The notes under the pieces were generated by a model, which saw nothing but the letters and a program-made list of their open reading frames with translations, was not told the DNA's origin and did no database searches. From assembly GCA_018432235.1 (NCBI GenBank), contig JAHDLO010000008.1, positions 1-64,000 of the forward strand: a stretch of DNA of 64,000 nt. Direction: 5' to 3'. Made by a program: the position numbers and the translations under genes. Positions 1-7,639 of the stretch are shown here, piece after piece. The first letter of the stretch is position 1. The number at the start of each line of letters is the position of its first letter. Source of the stretch: Clostridiaceae bacterium. Lineage in GTDB: Bacteria; Bacillota; Clostridia; Peptostreptococcales; Natronincolaceae.

Positions 1-24
1 ATCTTCTCCTTTGATATATGCCAT
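1..24 (-). CDS. Start of a transposase-like gene, cut by the window edge (tentative)
   Basis: Only eight codons are visible, reading MAYIKGED on the minus strand. An AAAGGTGG ribosome binding site lies nine bases upstream. From memory of the family, IS1182-type transposases often begin with a similar stretch (MxYIxGxxR), so this may be the left end of an insertion sequence. An ATG two codons earlier is too close to the binding site. So few residues cannot settle identity; any other gene is possible. Confidence 0.3.
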
Positions 25-136
25 ATTCATCAACCACCTTTTAAAATCTTTATGGTTATATATTCGACATTATATTGAGAAATCCTTTTTGCTATTTTCC
101 ATATTTTTTCTTTTTTTATTAATTACCACACAGTCT

Positions 137-174
137 GACGTTTTGTTTGGCACGCCCGTGCCAAACAAAACGTC
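137..174. repeat. Perfect 18-bp inverted repeat, complete copy of the local palindromic repeat
   Basis: GACGTTTTGTTTGGCACG is followed after two bases by its exact reverse complement. The 3' arm continues into CCCCTTGAC. The same core recurs at 3903, 4800, 5440, 6036, 6190 and 6232, always between genes. The form resembles REP or small MITE elements. Confidence 0.85.
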
Positions 175-228
175 CCCTTGACTTCCTATAGGAAAATAAT
201 AAAAAAACTAGAAAATTATGACATTGAT

Positions 229-237
229 TGGTATAAT
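229..237 (+). promoter_or_regulatory. Extended -10 promoter for the ABC transporter pair (probable)
   Basis: TGGTATAAT is a TGn-extended -10 element placed about 30 bp before the start of the first ABC gene. No good -35 hexamer is seen 17 bp upstream, which is common for extended -10 promoters. Confidence 0.4.
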
Positions 238-268
238 TAAGGCTATACGCTAACCGGGGGGAATGGGA

Positions 269-2095
269 ATGGCAGTAAGTAATAAAGAGCTGAGAGCTAA
301 AAGAGGAACGATCGATAACCTGCTGTTTATATTAAGGCATATCTGGAGCTGGGATAAGGGGGTTTTCTCCACCATTGGCTTCCACTCAATATTTATGGCG
401 GCGGCACCCTTTATATGGGTCTTTGCACCAAAGTATCTTATAGATGAGCTTTTAGGTTTAAAGAGATTTGAGTTTTTGGTAGGCATACTTATAGCAGCAT
501 TTTTGGCCTCAGCAACTGCCAATTATTTTACTGCCTATCTCATAGGAGCCTATAGAATGAAGATGAGTAACATTCGCTTTCATTTTATTCATATGATGAA
601 TGAAAAGGCAATGGCGATGGATTTTAAGCATACAGAAGACCCCAGTGTTTTAAATAGCATACAGCAGGCCTGGAGGACGGTGCATAATCCATATAACGGC
701 ATCGGCGGTGTGCTGCAGAAGCTTTTCAATATTTTCGGCAGTCTAATAGGCTTTTTGGGCTATGTGACCATCATTTTTATATTGAACCCCATTATACTGG
801 CATACCTTGTTGTCAATGTGCTAATAAACTACTATTTAACCCTTCGGGCAAAGGAGTACGAACGTAACAGAAAGGATGAACTTTCTCAGCACGAAAGAAA
901 ATCCATATATTTGGGAAGAACGATGTCAGATTTTCAATATGGTAAGGATATTAGAATATATGGACTGAAGCAGATGCTGATGGAGAAAAAGGAGCATTTT
1001 GACAGGAAGAGGCTGGAGATAGCTGAAGATGTACAAGCAAAGCTATTTAAAGTCTCATTGGTGGATTCAGTGCTGCTTCTGTTGAGGGAGGGAATAGTAT
1101 ATGTCTACCTGGTTTATCGTGTTATTGAAGGGAGTTTGTCAATCGGTAATTTTACAATGTATGCAGCTGCCATCAGTAGCTTTGCCAGTTGGATGAATAC
1201 CTTTCTCTTGGATATCGCCTTTATTAAGGTCAACTGTCAGTATGCAAATGATTTTAGAGATTTTCTGGAGACAGAGGATGACGACACAAAGAAGGATACC
1301 ACTGATATTCCAACAGATAAGCCCTATCAGCTGGAGCTGAGGGGGATTTCCTTTAAGTATCCCAATAGTGAGAATTATATATTTAAAAATCTTTCCTTGA
1401 AAATTAAGGCAGGGGAAAAGCTGGCGATAGTCGGAATCAATGGCGCAGGTAAAACGACCTTGGTTAAGCTTTTGACTCGACTCTATCAGCCTACCTCTGG
1501 AGAAATACTGCTTAATGGGGTGAATATACTTGAATTTGATGAAAAAGCGTATTTTAAGCTCTTTTCAGTGGTATTTCAGGAGATAAAAATGTTTGCCTTT
1601 ACGGTGGCGGAAAACATCACCTTCCGAGAAAGGGCCTATGAAATGACAAGATTAATATCGGCAATTGAAAGGGCGGGCATAAAGGATAAGATAGACTCCC
1701 TGGATAAGGGGCTGAATACCAGTGTTTTAAAGGTGCTGGATCAATATGGAACAGAATTCTCCGGTGGAGAGAACCAAAAGCTGGCGTTGGCCAGAGCCCT
1801 ATATAAAAATGGAGAAATCATAATTTTGGACGAGCCAACGGCTGCTTTAGATCCCTTGGCTGAATATAATATGTATAACAGCTTTAACGAAATGATAGGA
1901 AATAGAACCGCCATTTATATATCCCATAGATTATCCAGCACCCGCTTTTGTGATACTGTTGCCTTTTTTGAAGGCGGTAAAATTGTAGAATATGGCAGCC
2001 ATGAGGAGCTAATACGGCTTAAGGGAAAATATGCAGAGATGTTTAACCTTCAAGCACAATATTATAGAGACCAGCAATTGGCAAAGGAGGCATAG
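269..2095 (+). CDS. ABC transporter, fused membrane and ATPase domains (half-transporter 1)
   Basis: This 608-residue protein has a six-helix exporter-type membrane region over roughly residues 30-330 and a C-terminal ATPase. The ATPase shows Walker A GINGAGKTT at 389-397, signature SGGEN at 498-502 and Walker B ending in D521, followed by EPTAALD and the switch histidine in ISHRLSS. The layout is that of ABCB-type exporters, which move peptides, lipids or drugs outward. An ATG six bases earlier is too close to the GGGGGG binding site, so 269 is preferred. The next gene is a similar half-transporter starting four bases past this stop, so the two probably form a heterodimer. The substrate cannot be told. 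Confidence 0.93.
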   Translation: MAVSNKELRAKRGTIDNLLFILRHIWSWDKGVFSTIGFHSIFMAAAPFIWVFAPKYLIDELLGLKRFEFLVGILIAAFLASATANYFTAYLIGAYRMKMSNIRFHFIHMMNEKAMAMDFKHTEDPSVLNSIQQAWRTVHNPYNGIGGVLQKLFNIFGSLIGFLGYVTIIFILNPIILAYLVVNVLINYYLTLRAKEYERNRKDELSQHERKSIYLGRTMSDFQYGKDIRIYGLKQMLMEKKEHFDRKRLEIAEDVQAKLFKVSLVDSVLLLLREGIVYVYLVYRVIEGSLSIGNFTMYAAAISSFASWMNTFLLDIAFIKVNCQYANDFRDFLETEDDDTKKDTTDIPTDKPYQLELRGISFKYPNSENYIFKNLSLKIKAGEKLAIVGINGAGKTTLVKLLTRLYQPTSGEILLNGVNILEFDEKAYFKLFSVVFQEIKMFAFTVAENITFRERAYEMTRLISAIERAGIKDKIDSLDKGLNTSVLKVLDQYGTEFSGGENQKLALARALYKNGEIIILDEPTAALDPLAEYNMYNSFNEMIGNRTAIYISHRLSSTRFCDTVAFFEGGKIVEYGSHEELIRLKGKYAEMFNLQAQYYRDQQLAKEA

Positions 2096-2099
2096 GAGA

Positions 2100-3893
2100 A
2101 TGAAAACCGATGATAATCGCAGTATTAAGGATAGCCTGAAGATATTACATTATTTTCTGAAGCTAACCAATCGGATATATAAGCAATACATACCAACGCT
2201 ACTGTTCTCCTCCTTTTTTAAGGCCATAGCCCCCTTTATCAATATCATCATACCCAAATACATTATCGATGAGCTATTGGGACAGCAAAGGACTGAGACC
2301 CTTTTATCCCTCATTGGTGTCTTAATAATAGGTAATTTTATCTTGAATATAATAAATAAGTGGTTTGAAAAGCAGATTCCTATCGTTAATGATGCATTGT
2401 TCTATAAGCTGGATCTGCTGATTGGGGAAAAAATAATGGATATGGATTTTGAAGGCATTGAAAATCCGGAGATACTAGACCTGAAGGAGCGGGCATTGTT
2501 TGCGGTATACAATGAGGGGGCCATCTACAGGCTGGTTGAAAACTTTGCCATCATGGTTTCACAGGCCCTTACCATCCTTGGACTTTCTGCTATAATACTA
2601 ACTTTAAATCCCTTCCTCATACTTGTAATAATGATAATAGTCGCCCTAAATACAAAAATTTTCGATGTCATTCAAAAACTACGATATGTTTCCGGACAAT
2701 CCTCCATACCCGGCAATAGGGCCTTTGGTTATTTTGGCACGTTGACGGCGGATTTTTCGTTGGGTAAGGATATCAGGCTATATGATATCGCACCCTTAAT
2801 AATGAAAAAATCCAGGGGCTTCACCAGTGAGATCGTTAGGGTCTATTCAAAGCATTATCAGCAGGTGGGAAAATATAACGGCATAAGCAATATTAACCTA
2901 CAGTTTCAAATGACTTTGGTGTATGGATACTTGACCTATAGTGTTTTTACGGGTGCCATGGGTATCGGGAATTTTGCCATGTATGCCGCTGCCACCAGCA
3001 GCTTTTGCACCTCAATTATTACCTTTGTAAATACCTTTATAGAAATCAACCAGCTTTGCAGATATCTGGATTTATTTATGCAGTTTGAAGGGCTTGAAAA
3101 CAAAAACGCTGAGGGAAGCCTTGATATGGTGCCAATGGAGGATTATTCAATAGAATTTAAAAATGTTTCCTTCAAGTACCCCAGAAGCGAAAAACACACT
3201 CTGAAAAATGTATCTATTGTAATTAATAAGGGGGAGCGGCTTTCTGTGGTGGGATTGAACGGAGCAGGAAAGACCACTTTTATAAAGCTGTTGACCCGAT
3301 TATATGAGCCTACGGAGGGGGAGATATTACTTAATGGCATAAATATCAGCCAGTTTAAGTATCAGGAATATATGAAAATTCTAGCTGTAGTCTTTCAGGA
3401 TTTTAAGCTGCTGGCCTTTTCCGTAAAGGAAAACATCGCACTGCATCAGAAGGAGGCTGAGGATGCAGGTGTAATGGAGATGCTGAGGAAGGCCGGAATG
3501 CATAGGGATATTGCCGCTCTGGAGAAGGGGATACATACATCGGTTTATAAAAACTTTGATAAAGAGGGGATAGAGTTTTCAGGAGGACAATCACAAAAGC
3601 TTGCCATTGCCAGAGCCTTATATAAGGACAGTCCTATTATAGTTCTGGATGAGCCAACGGCCGCCTTAGACCCCGTTGCTGAATATGAGATATACAATAG
3701 CTTCAATAAGCTTATAGAAGGTAAGACAGCAATATATATTTCCCATAGATTATCCAGCTGTAAATTCTGTGATAAAATTGCCGTATTTGACGGCGGCGAA
3801 ATTATTCAGTACGGCAGCCATGAGGAGCTAATGAAGAGCAGCACCGCAGAATATGCAAAAATGTATAACACACAAGCCCAATACTACATATAA
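2100..3893 (+). CDS. ABC transporter, fused membrane and ATPase domains (half-transporter 2)
   Basis: This 597-residue exporter-type ABC protein is clearly related to the preceding one. It has six predicted membrane segments, Walker A GLNGAGKTT at 385-393, signature SGGQS from 494, Walker B with D517 and EPTAALD, and ISHRLSS. The ATG is chosen because AAGGAGG lies nine bases upstream, inside the end of the first gene; an in-frame upstream codon at 2031 would create a long overlap with no binding site. Both ATP sites look intact, so this is not an obviously asymmetric heterodimer. A copy of the local palindromic repeat follows ten bases after the stop. Confidence 0.93.
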   Translation: MKTDDNRSIKDSLKILHYFLKLTNRIYKQYIPTLLFSSFFKAIAPFINIIIPKYIIDELLGQQRTETLLSLIGVLIIGNFILNIINKWFEKQIPIVNDALFYKLDLLIGEKIMDMDFEGIENPEILDLKERALFAVYNEGAIYRLVENFAIMVSQALTILGLSAIILTLNPFLILVIMIIVALNTKIFDVIQKLRYVSGQSSIPGNRAFGYFGTLTADFSLGKDIRLYDIAPLIMKKSRGFTSEIVRVYSKHYQQVGKYNGISNINLQFQMTLVYGYLTYSVFTGAMGIGNFAMYAAATSSFCTSIITFVNTFIEINQLCRYLDLFMQFEGLENKNAEGSLDMVPMEDYSIEFKNVSFKYPRSEKHTLKNVSIVINKGERLSVVGLNGAGKTTFIKLLTRLYEPTEGEILLNGINISQFKYQEYMKILAVVFQDFKLLAFSVKENIALHQKEAEDAGVMEMLRKAGMHRDIAALEKGIHTSVYKNFDKEGIEFSGGQSQKLAIARALYKDSPIIVLDEPTAALDPVAEYEIYNSFNKLIEGKTAIYISHRLSSCKFCDKIAVFDGGEIIQYGSHEELMKSSTAEYAKMYNTQAQYYI

Positions 3894-3902
3894 GCAAAAG
3901 AA

Positions 3903-3929
3903 GTCAAGGGGACGTTTTGTTTGGCACGT
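3903..3929. repeat. Palindromic-repeat copy (single arm)
   Basis: GTCAAGGGGACGTTTTGTTT followed by GGCACGT is one arm of the element at 137-174 in the opposite orientation. It sits in the 72-bp gap after the second ABC gene. Confidence 0.8.
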
Positions 3930-3965
3930 TAGTTTTAATTGGTTTATCTATAAAAGGGGGGAGAA

Positions 3966-4142
3966 ATGAATATTATTTCTAAAATAGGCATCTTTTTGGG
4001 CAGCTTAGGTCTGATTATAGCGGTAGTTCTAAGGTATTTTTCAAATCAACCATTTCCTATATTTACCGGTTACTTAGTATATGGGGGTGTATTCTTAGCC
4101 CTCTTTGGCAATTTAGCAAACAAAGATAAGAAGAACAAATAA
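3966..4142 (+). CDS. Small two-helix membrane protein, 58 aa
   Basis: This short ORF has a GGGGGG binding site just upstream of its ATG. The protein reads as two hydrophobic segments, residues about 7-22 and 35-51, joined by a short loop with a proline pair and ending in a lysine-rich tail (NKDKKNK), so both ends are probably cytoplasmic. I do not recognise a family. It lies between the ABC pair and a membrane-anchored unknown gene on the same strand and could be co-transcribed with them. Confidence 0.65.
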   Translation: MNIISKIGIFLGSLGLIIAVVLRYFSNQPFPIFTGYLVYGGVFLALFGNLANKDKKNK

Positions 4143-4168
4143 TCGAAGTGTAACAGGAGGAAAACATT

Positions 4169-4798
4169 ATGAGGGCATATAAGGTAATAATAGCAGTTTT
4201 GTCGACTGTTCTTCTGCTACTTTCCATTTTTAGCTTCAAGTTTATACAGGAATATGTAAAAAAGGACTATTTGGAGGTCTCAAGTGATATCATATACCAC
4301 TCCAGCGAGGAGCTATACGGACAGGTGGCATATTTGAGTCGATTGCTGGAGAGGTTTAAAGAAGGCCGGACATCTGAAATCAGACTATTGTATGAAGGCT
4401 ATAAAAGCGCAACCGGAAGAAAAAATCTATATAATATTATGAAGCCCTATATCTACAATAATTTTGAAGATATATACAGTGAGGAGATCTATAAGGAACT
4501 GGATGGTTTGTTGGAAGAAATAGATGAATTAATCTACAGGATAAGTGAATATGTATTAGAAGCGGAAGCAGAGGAGCTGGATAATGGCGAATTGACCGAG
4601 GAAATTAATAGCTTGCTATGGCATATTACTAGGTCGGAGGCAAGCTATGGGCGTACAAATTATGATTTAAGCATAGAAAGCATTTTAATATGGCCCTATC
4701 AGGTCAACAGTCATAATGAGGATGAGGCTATATGGCATGCCATACTGGATTTCAAGGCCACTTTACAAAATATAAATAACATAATCGATACACATTAG
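4169..4798 (+). CDS. Membrane-anchored protein of unknown function, 209 aa
   Basis: An AGGAGG site precedes the ATG. Residues about 5-27 form one hydrophobic anchor or uncleaved signal. The remainder is acidic and probably helical, rich in E, Y and L, with no cysteine and no known motif, and is likely outside the membrane. The gene has a normal reading frame and codon use like its neighbours. It shares strand and spacing with the small membrane gene before it and another N-terminally anchored unknown gene after it, separated by a palindromic repeat. No function can be assigned. Confidence 0.75.
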   Translation: MRAYKVIIAVLSTVLLLLSIFSFKFIQEYVKKDYLEVSSDIIYHSSEELYGQVAYLSRLLERFKEGRTSEIRLLYEGYKSATGRKNLYNIMKPYIYNNFEDIYSEEIYKELDGLLEEIDELIYRISEYVLEAEAEELDNGELTEEINSLLWHITRSEASYGRTNYDLSIESILIWPYQVNSHNEDEAIWHAILDFKATLQNINNIIDTH

Positions 4799-4799
4799 G

Positions 4800-4832
4800 A
4801 GTCAAGGGTGTCAAACAAAGCGTCCCCTTGAC
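4800..4832. repeat. Palindromic-repeat copy with short flanking inverted ends
   Basis: GTCAAGGG and CCCTTGAC flank a core TGTCAAACAAAGCGTC. It is a variant of the 137-174 element with AGCG in place of AACG, filling the gap between two genes. The next gene's ribosome binding site begins immediately after it. Confidence 0.8.
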
Positions 4833-4848
4833 TGGTGGAGGTGTTTTT

Positions 4849-5337
4849 ATGGAGGATGTTATCACCATCTTTAAGGAATGGCATAAGGTATTTATCATTG
4901 TATTATTACCCATAGCTATTTTATTCGGCCTAGCCAGTTATCAGGGAAAATATGAGGTCCTTGAGGATGTAAGCCTATCGTCACCGCCTCAGCTGATTCT
5001 CAGAGAAATGGAAAAGCGTGTTGTCATTGATGATCCGGAAATTATAGATAAAATATACACACAAATGTCAAATCACAAAAAAATTAAGCACTTTAAGAAT
5101 AAGCAGCTTCCGATATACCAAGGGGCCATGTGGACAGCTACTGGCGAGGGCCTATATGGGCCTGGCGATATCAACAGGTACGCCGACATCAACGCTGGCT
5201 ATGTCCCCTATTTTTATATCAACTCCTTGGGTAAAATCTTTATACCGCTAACAGAGAACGATTACATAGAAACTGGAGTTGAAAGAAGCTTATCGGATTT
5301 TATTTTTGATTTACTAAAGCTCCAGGCTGTAAAATAG
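4849..5337 (+). CDS. Membrane-anchored protein of unknown function, 162 aa
   Basis: The ATG is chosen because GGTGGAGGTG lies six bases upstream. An in-frame TTG 21 bases earlier falls inside the palindromic repeat and has no binding site. Residues about 14-33 form a single hydrophobic segment after a short cytoplasmic start. The rest, with tyrosine- and glycine-rich patches such as GEGLYGPGD, is probably extracytoplasmic. No cysteines and no recognised domain are seen. It follows two other small membrane genes and may belong with them and with the ABC exporters, but nothing proves that. Confidence 0.75.
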   Translation: MEDVITIFKEWHKVFIIVLLPIAILFGLASYQGKYEVLEDVSLSSPPQLILREMEKRVVIDDPEIIDKIYTQMSNHKKIKHFKNKQLPIYQGAMWTATGEGLYGPGDINRYADINAGYVPYFYINSLGKIFIPLTENDYIETGVERSLSDFIFDLLKLQAVK

Positions 5338-5439
5338 CTGCTGTCTGAAGAACGGTTTTCCAAATTAAAGAAGCTGGTATGACGGTAATTGCCATCTTCA
5401 TAGGTGTAGGCTTGATATAAGCTAAGTTAAAAAGAAAAA
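5338..5439 (+). other. Possible decayed gene end
   Basis: Right after the preceding stop the sequence reads LSEERFSKLKK in one frame, and AGMTVIAIFIGVGLI followed by a stop in the next. This looks like the frameshifted tail of a lost membrane protein gene. The evidence is only compositional. Confidence 0.2.
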
Positions 5440-5479
5440 CGTGCCAAACAAAGCGTCCCTGTGACATCCCTGTGACACC
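5440..5479. repeat. Palindromic-repeat copy
   Basis: CGTGCCAAACAAAGCGTCCC, followed by a doubled CTGTGACA motif, is another copy of the local element. It abuts the 3' end of the minus-strand frameshifted gene. Confidence 0.75.
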
Positions 5480-5912
5480 TATTCCTTGCTGATTAACTCA
5501 TCGATATATTCTATTAAGCCTGAGAAACTGTCTTTAATTATATAGCTGGTATTATTAGCATAAATACTTCCTTTTGTTATGGGATAACTGAAAGCCTCTT
5601 CGTTTGTATCGCTATAGAAGGTAATCGTATATGTAAAACCAGTTGCTACTTCTTTGTTAGTATTTTTTTTGTATTCAGCTTGCTAAAGGCATTTGAAATT
5701 ATCTCTATACTATTCTGATCGTAAACTTCGTAATTCTCTCCTGTATTACCATCAATAATTTTAATTTTATTAATTTTAATAAGATTATTATTAAATGTAA
5801 CTAAAAATGGTTTGAATCCCTTATGATCCGAGTATTTAAATGTAAAAAATGAGATGGTAAGTAAACTGAAAGTCACAAAAAAAATTACTAGTATCTTTTT
5901 GATATTGAACAC
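5479..5912 (-). pseudogene. Frameshifted gene for a small membrane-anchored protein
   Basis: The reading frame starts at a GTG with a GGGGG site upstream and runs 88 residues. It has an N-terminal hydrophobic anchor (about residues 5-24) and ends just after a run of eight A residues (T run at 5663-5670). Shifting one base at that run reopens the frame: the sequence continues TNKEVATGFTYTITFYSD and on to IDELISKE before a stop at 5479, giving about 145 residues in all. Both halves have similar composition and the downstream half clearly looks coding. The break may be a real mutation, a slippery site or a sequencing error in the homopolymer. I do not recognise the protein with certainty. Confidence 0.65.
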
Positions 5913-6035
5913 TTTGCTTCCCCCTCAGAATATATTTTGAAAAATATGTCAACTAAAATTTACCATACTTTCAATACAAAGTAAATATGATTGAAGTTAT
6001 TGTTCAATAAAGACATTGGTAGATTGATTTATAGG

Positions 6036-6064
6036 AGTCAAGGGGTCGCTTTGTTTGACACGTT
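6036..6064. repeat. Palindromic-repeat copy (single arm)
   Basis: AGTCAAGGGGTCGCTTTGTT followed by TGACACGTT is a diverged arm in the same orientation as the 3903 copy. Confidence 0.7.
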
Positions 6065-6189
6065 ATGCTGAACGAAGTTGAGATAAATATGTATTTAAAC
6101 TTATACAAAATAGTTGACATTAGTATTACTAAATCAAGTCAAATGAAGTATCCCCTTGGCTTATATTGACTTACCCTTGACTTATAACC

Positions 6190-6273
6190 AGATAGACAAA
6201 ACGTGCCAAACAAAACGTCCCCGTGGCACGTAGATAGACAAAACGTGCCAAACAAAACGTCCCCGTGGCACAT
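6190..6273. repeat. Two tandem 42-bp copies of the palindromic-repeat unit
   Basis: A 42-bp unit starting AGATAGACAAAACGTGCC and ending CCCCGTGGCAC is present twice head to tail (6190-6231 and 6232-6273), differing only in the penultimate base. Each unit holds the GTGCCAAACAAAACGTCCCC core seen at 137-174. Confidence 0.85.
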
Positions 6274-6461
6274 GGGTCTGCTTTTTTTTGCCCTTAAAAA
6301 ACTCCCCTTCTATTTCCCTGTATGGGTCTTTATATCAAAATACAACTGTAGATAGTAAAAAGCTACAGAGGCAATTTGTCATGATACATGGAATTTATAG
6401 ATAAAGATTTAATAGGCGTGTTTGAGGTTTAAGAGCTGAGGCTCTAAAAAAATCACTTAAA

Positions 6462-6475
6462 TGAAAACGATGTCA
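6462..6475 (+). promoter_or_regulatory. CcpA cre box upstream of xylF
   Basis: TGAAAACGATGTCA matches the catabolite-responsive element consensus TGWAANCGNTNWCA at every position. It lies 54 bp before the xylF start, a position suited to repression of the sugar importer when better carbon sources are present. Assignment to CcpA is by consensus only. Confidence 0.7.
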
Positions 6476-6528
6476 ATTTTGATTATCCTTTTAGGATCAA
6501 TCATAAATATAATTAAGGGGGAATTAAG

Positions 6529-7557
6529 ATGAAGAAGGTATTAGCATTATTATTAGTTACAATTATGCTGGTAACTGTATTTGTGGGTTGTACACCAAAA
6601 GAGGAGGCTGTAGCTCCTGAAGGTGAAGAAAAGATAACTATCGGTCTTTCATTACCTACCCAGAGAGAGGAAAGATGGGTAAGAGATAAGGAAAAGATGG
6701 AGGCGGTTGCGAAGGAATTAGGTGTTGAATTAATCGTTAAGGTTGCCGATGCCAACATGCAGGAGCAAATCAGCCAGGTAGAAGCATTATTAGCACAGGG
6801 TATTGATGTATTGATATTAGCACCACATGATGCTTCAGCTGCTGCATCCTTGGTTGATAAGGCAAAGCAAGAGGGAATCCCTGTAATATCCTATGATCGT
6901 TTGATTACAAACACAGATGTACTTGATATTTATATATCCTTTGACAATGTCAAGGTTGGGGAGCTTCAAGGTAAATACATCACAGAGCAGGTTCCTGAGG
7001 GTAAATACATTCTTATGTCCGGAGCCCCTACAGACAACAATGCTAAGCTATTTAAAGAGGGCGCTATGAAATACATTCAACCTTTAATTGATTCTGGTAA
7101 AATTACAGTAATCGCTGAGCAAGCAGTAGAGAACTGGGTGCCAGAAAACGCACTTAAAATCGTTGAAGCGGCTTTAGCTGCCAACAACAATGAAGTAGAT
7201 GCGATATTAGCACCAAACGATGGTACAGCAGGAGCTGCTATTCAAGCACTTGCAGCTCAAGGTCTTGCAGGTCAGGTGCCTATTACAGGTCAGGATGCTG
7301 AAAAGGCAGCTGCAAAGAGAATCGTTGATGGTACTCAATCTATGACTATCTTCAAGGATACTAGAGATCTTGGCAAGGCGGCTATAGAAGTAGCAATCCA
7401 ATTAGCCAAGGGTGAAAGCGTTGCTGCAAATGGTGCAGTAGAAAACGGAAAAATCGATGTGCCTTCAGTATTATTAGAGGCAACTGTTGTTACAGCTGAC
7501 AATATTCAAGAGGTGCTTGTTAAGAGCGGTTATATTACTGAGGCCGACTTGAGATAA
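6529..7557 (+). CDS. xylF: Sugar ABC importer, substrate-binding lipoprotein (xylose type)
   Basis: This 342-residue protein has a lipoprotein signal (MKKVLALLLV, lipobox FVGC with C21) and would be anchored on the outer face of the membrane. The mature part is a periplasmic-binding-protein type 1 fold of the XylF/ChvE group, with features such as GLSLPTQREERW, ILAPHDA, FDNVKVGELQG and PNDGTAGAAIQALA. It captures a monosaccharide, most likely D-xylose or a related aldose, and hands it to the permease encoded downstream. AAGGGGG precedes the ATG. A cre box lies upstream and a partial terminator follows, which would make this gene more highly expressed than the transporter genes behind it. Exact sugar specificity cannot be read from sequence. 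Confidence 0.9.
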   Translation: MKKVLALLLVTIMLVTVFVGCTPKEEAVAPEGEEKITIGLSLPTQREERWVRDKEKMEAVAKELGVELIVKVADANMQEQISQVEALLAQGIDVLILAPHDASAAASLVDKAKQEGIPVISYDRLITNTDVLDIYISFDNVKVGELQGKYITEQVPEGKYILMSGAPTDNNAKLFKEGAMKYIQPLIDSGKITVIAEQAVENWVPENALKIVEAALAANNNEVDAILAPNDGTAGAAIQALAAQGLAGQVPITGQDAEKAAAKRIVDGTQSMTIFKDTRDLGKAAIEVAIQLAKGESVAANGAVENGKIDVPSVLLEATVVTADNIQEVLVKSGYITEADLR

Positions 7558-7587
7558 GAGTTGTTTTATAAAAATTTCATTGGCATG

Positions 7588-7620
7588 GAGAGGAATGGCT
7601 TAGGTTATTCCTCTCTTTTT
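7588..7620 (+). terminator. Hairpin attenuator between xylF and xylG
   Basis: GAGAGGAAT pairs perfectly with ATTCCTCTC across a 10-base loop and is followed by five T. It lies inside the operon, so it probably acts as a leaky terminator and 3' stabiliser that lets the binding protein be made in excess. Confidence 0.75.
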
Positions 7621-7639
7621 AGAAAGGTGGGATTTGCTG

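Larger units (their letters stand above)
5913..6528. other. 616-bp intergenic region rich in repeats, with the xylF control region at its right end
   Basis: No credible gene is seen. It holds repeat copies at 6036 and 6190-6273, a degenerate stretch near 6164-6180 with CCCCTTGGC and CCCTTGAC motifs, a small hairpin (AGAGC-TGAG-GCTCT, 6432-6445) and the cre box at 6462. A clear -10/-35 pair for xylF could not be fixed. Confidence 0.6.
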
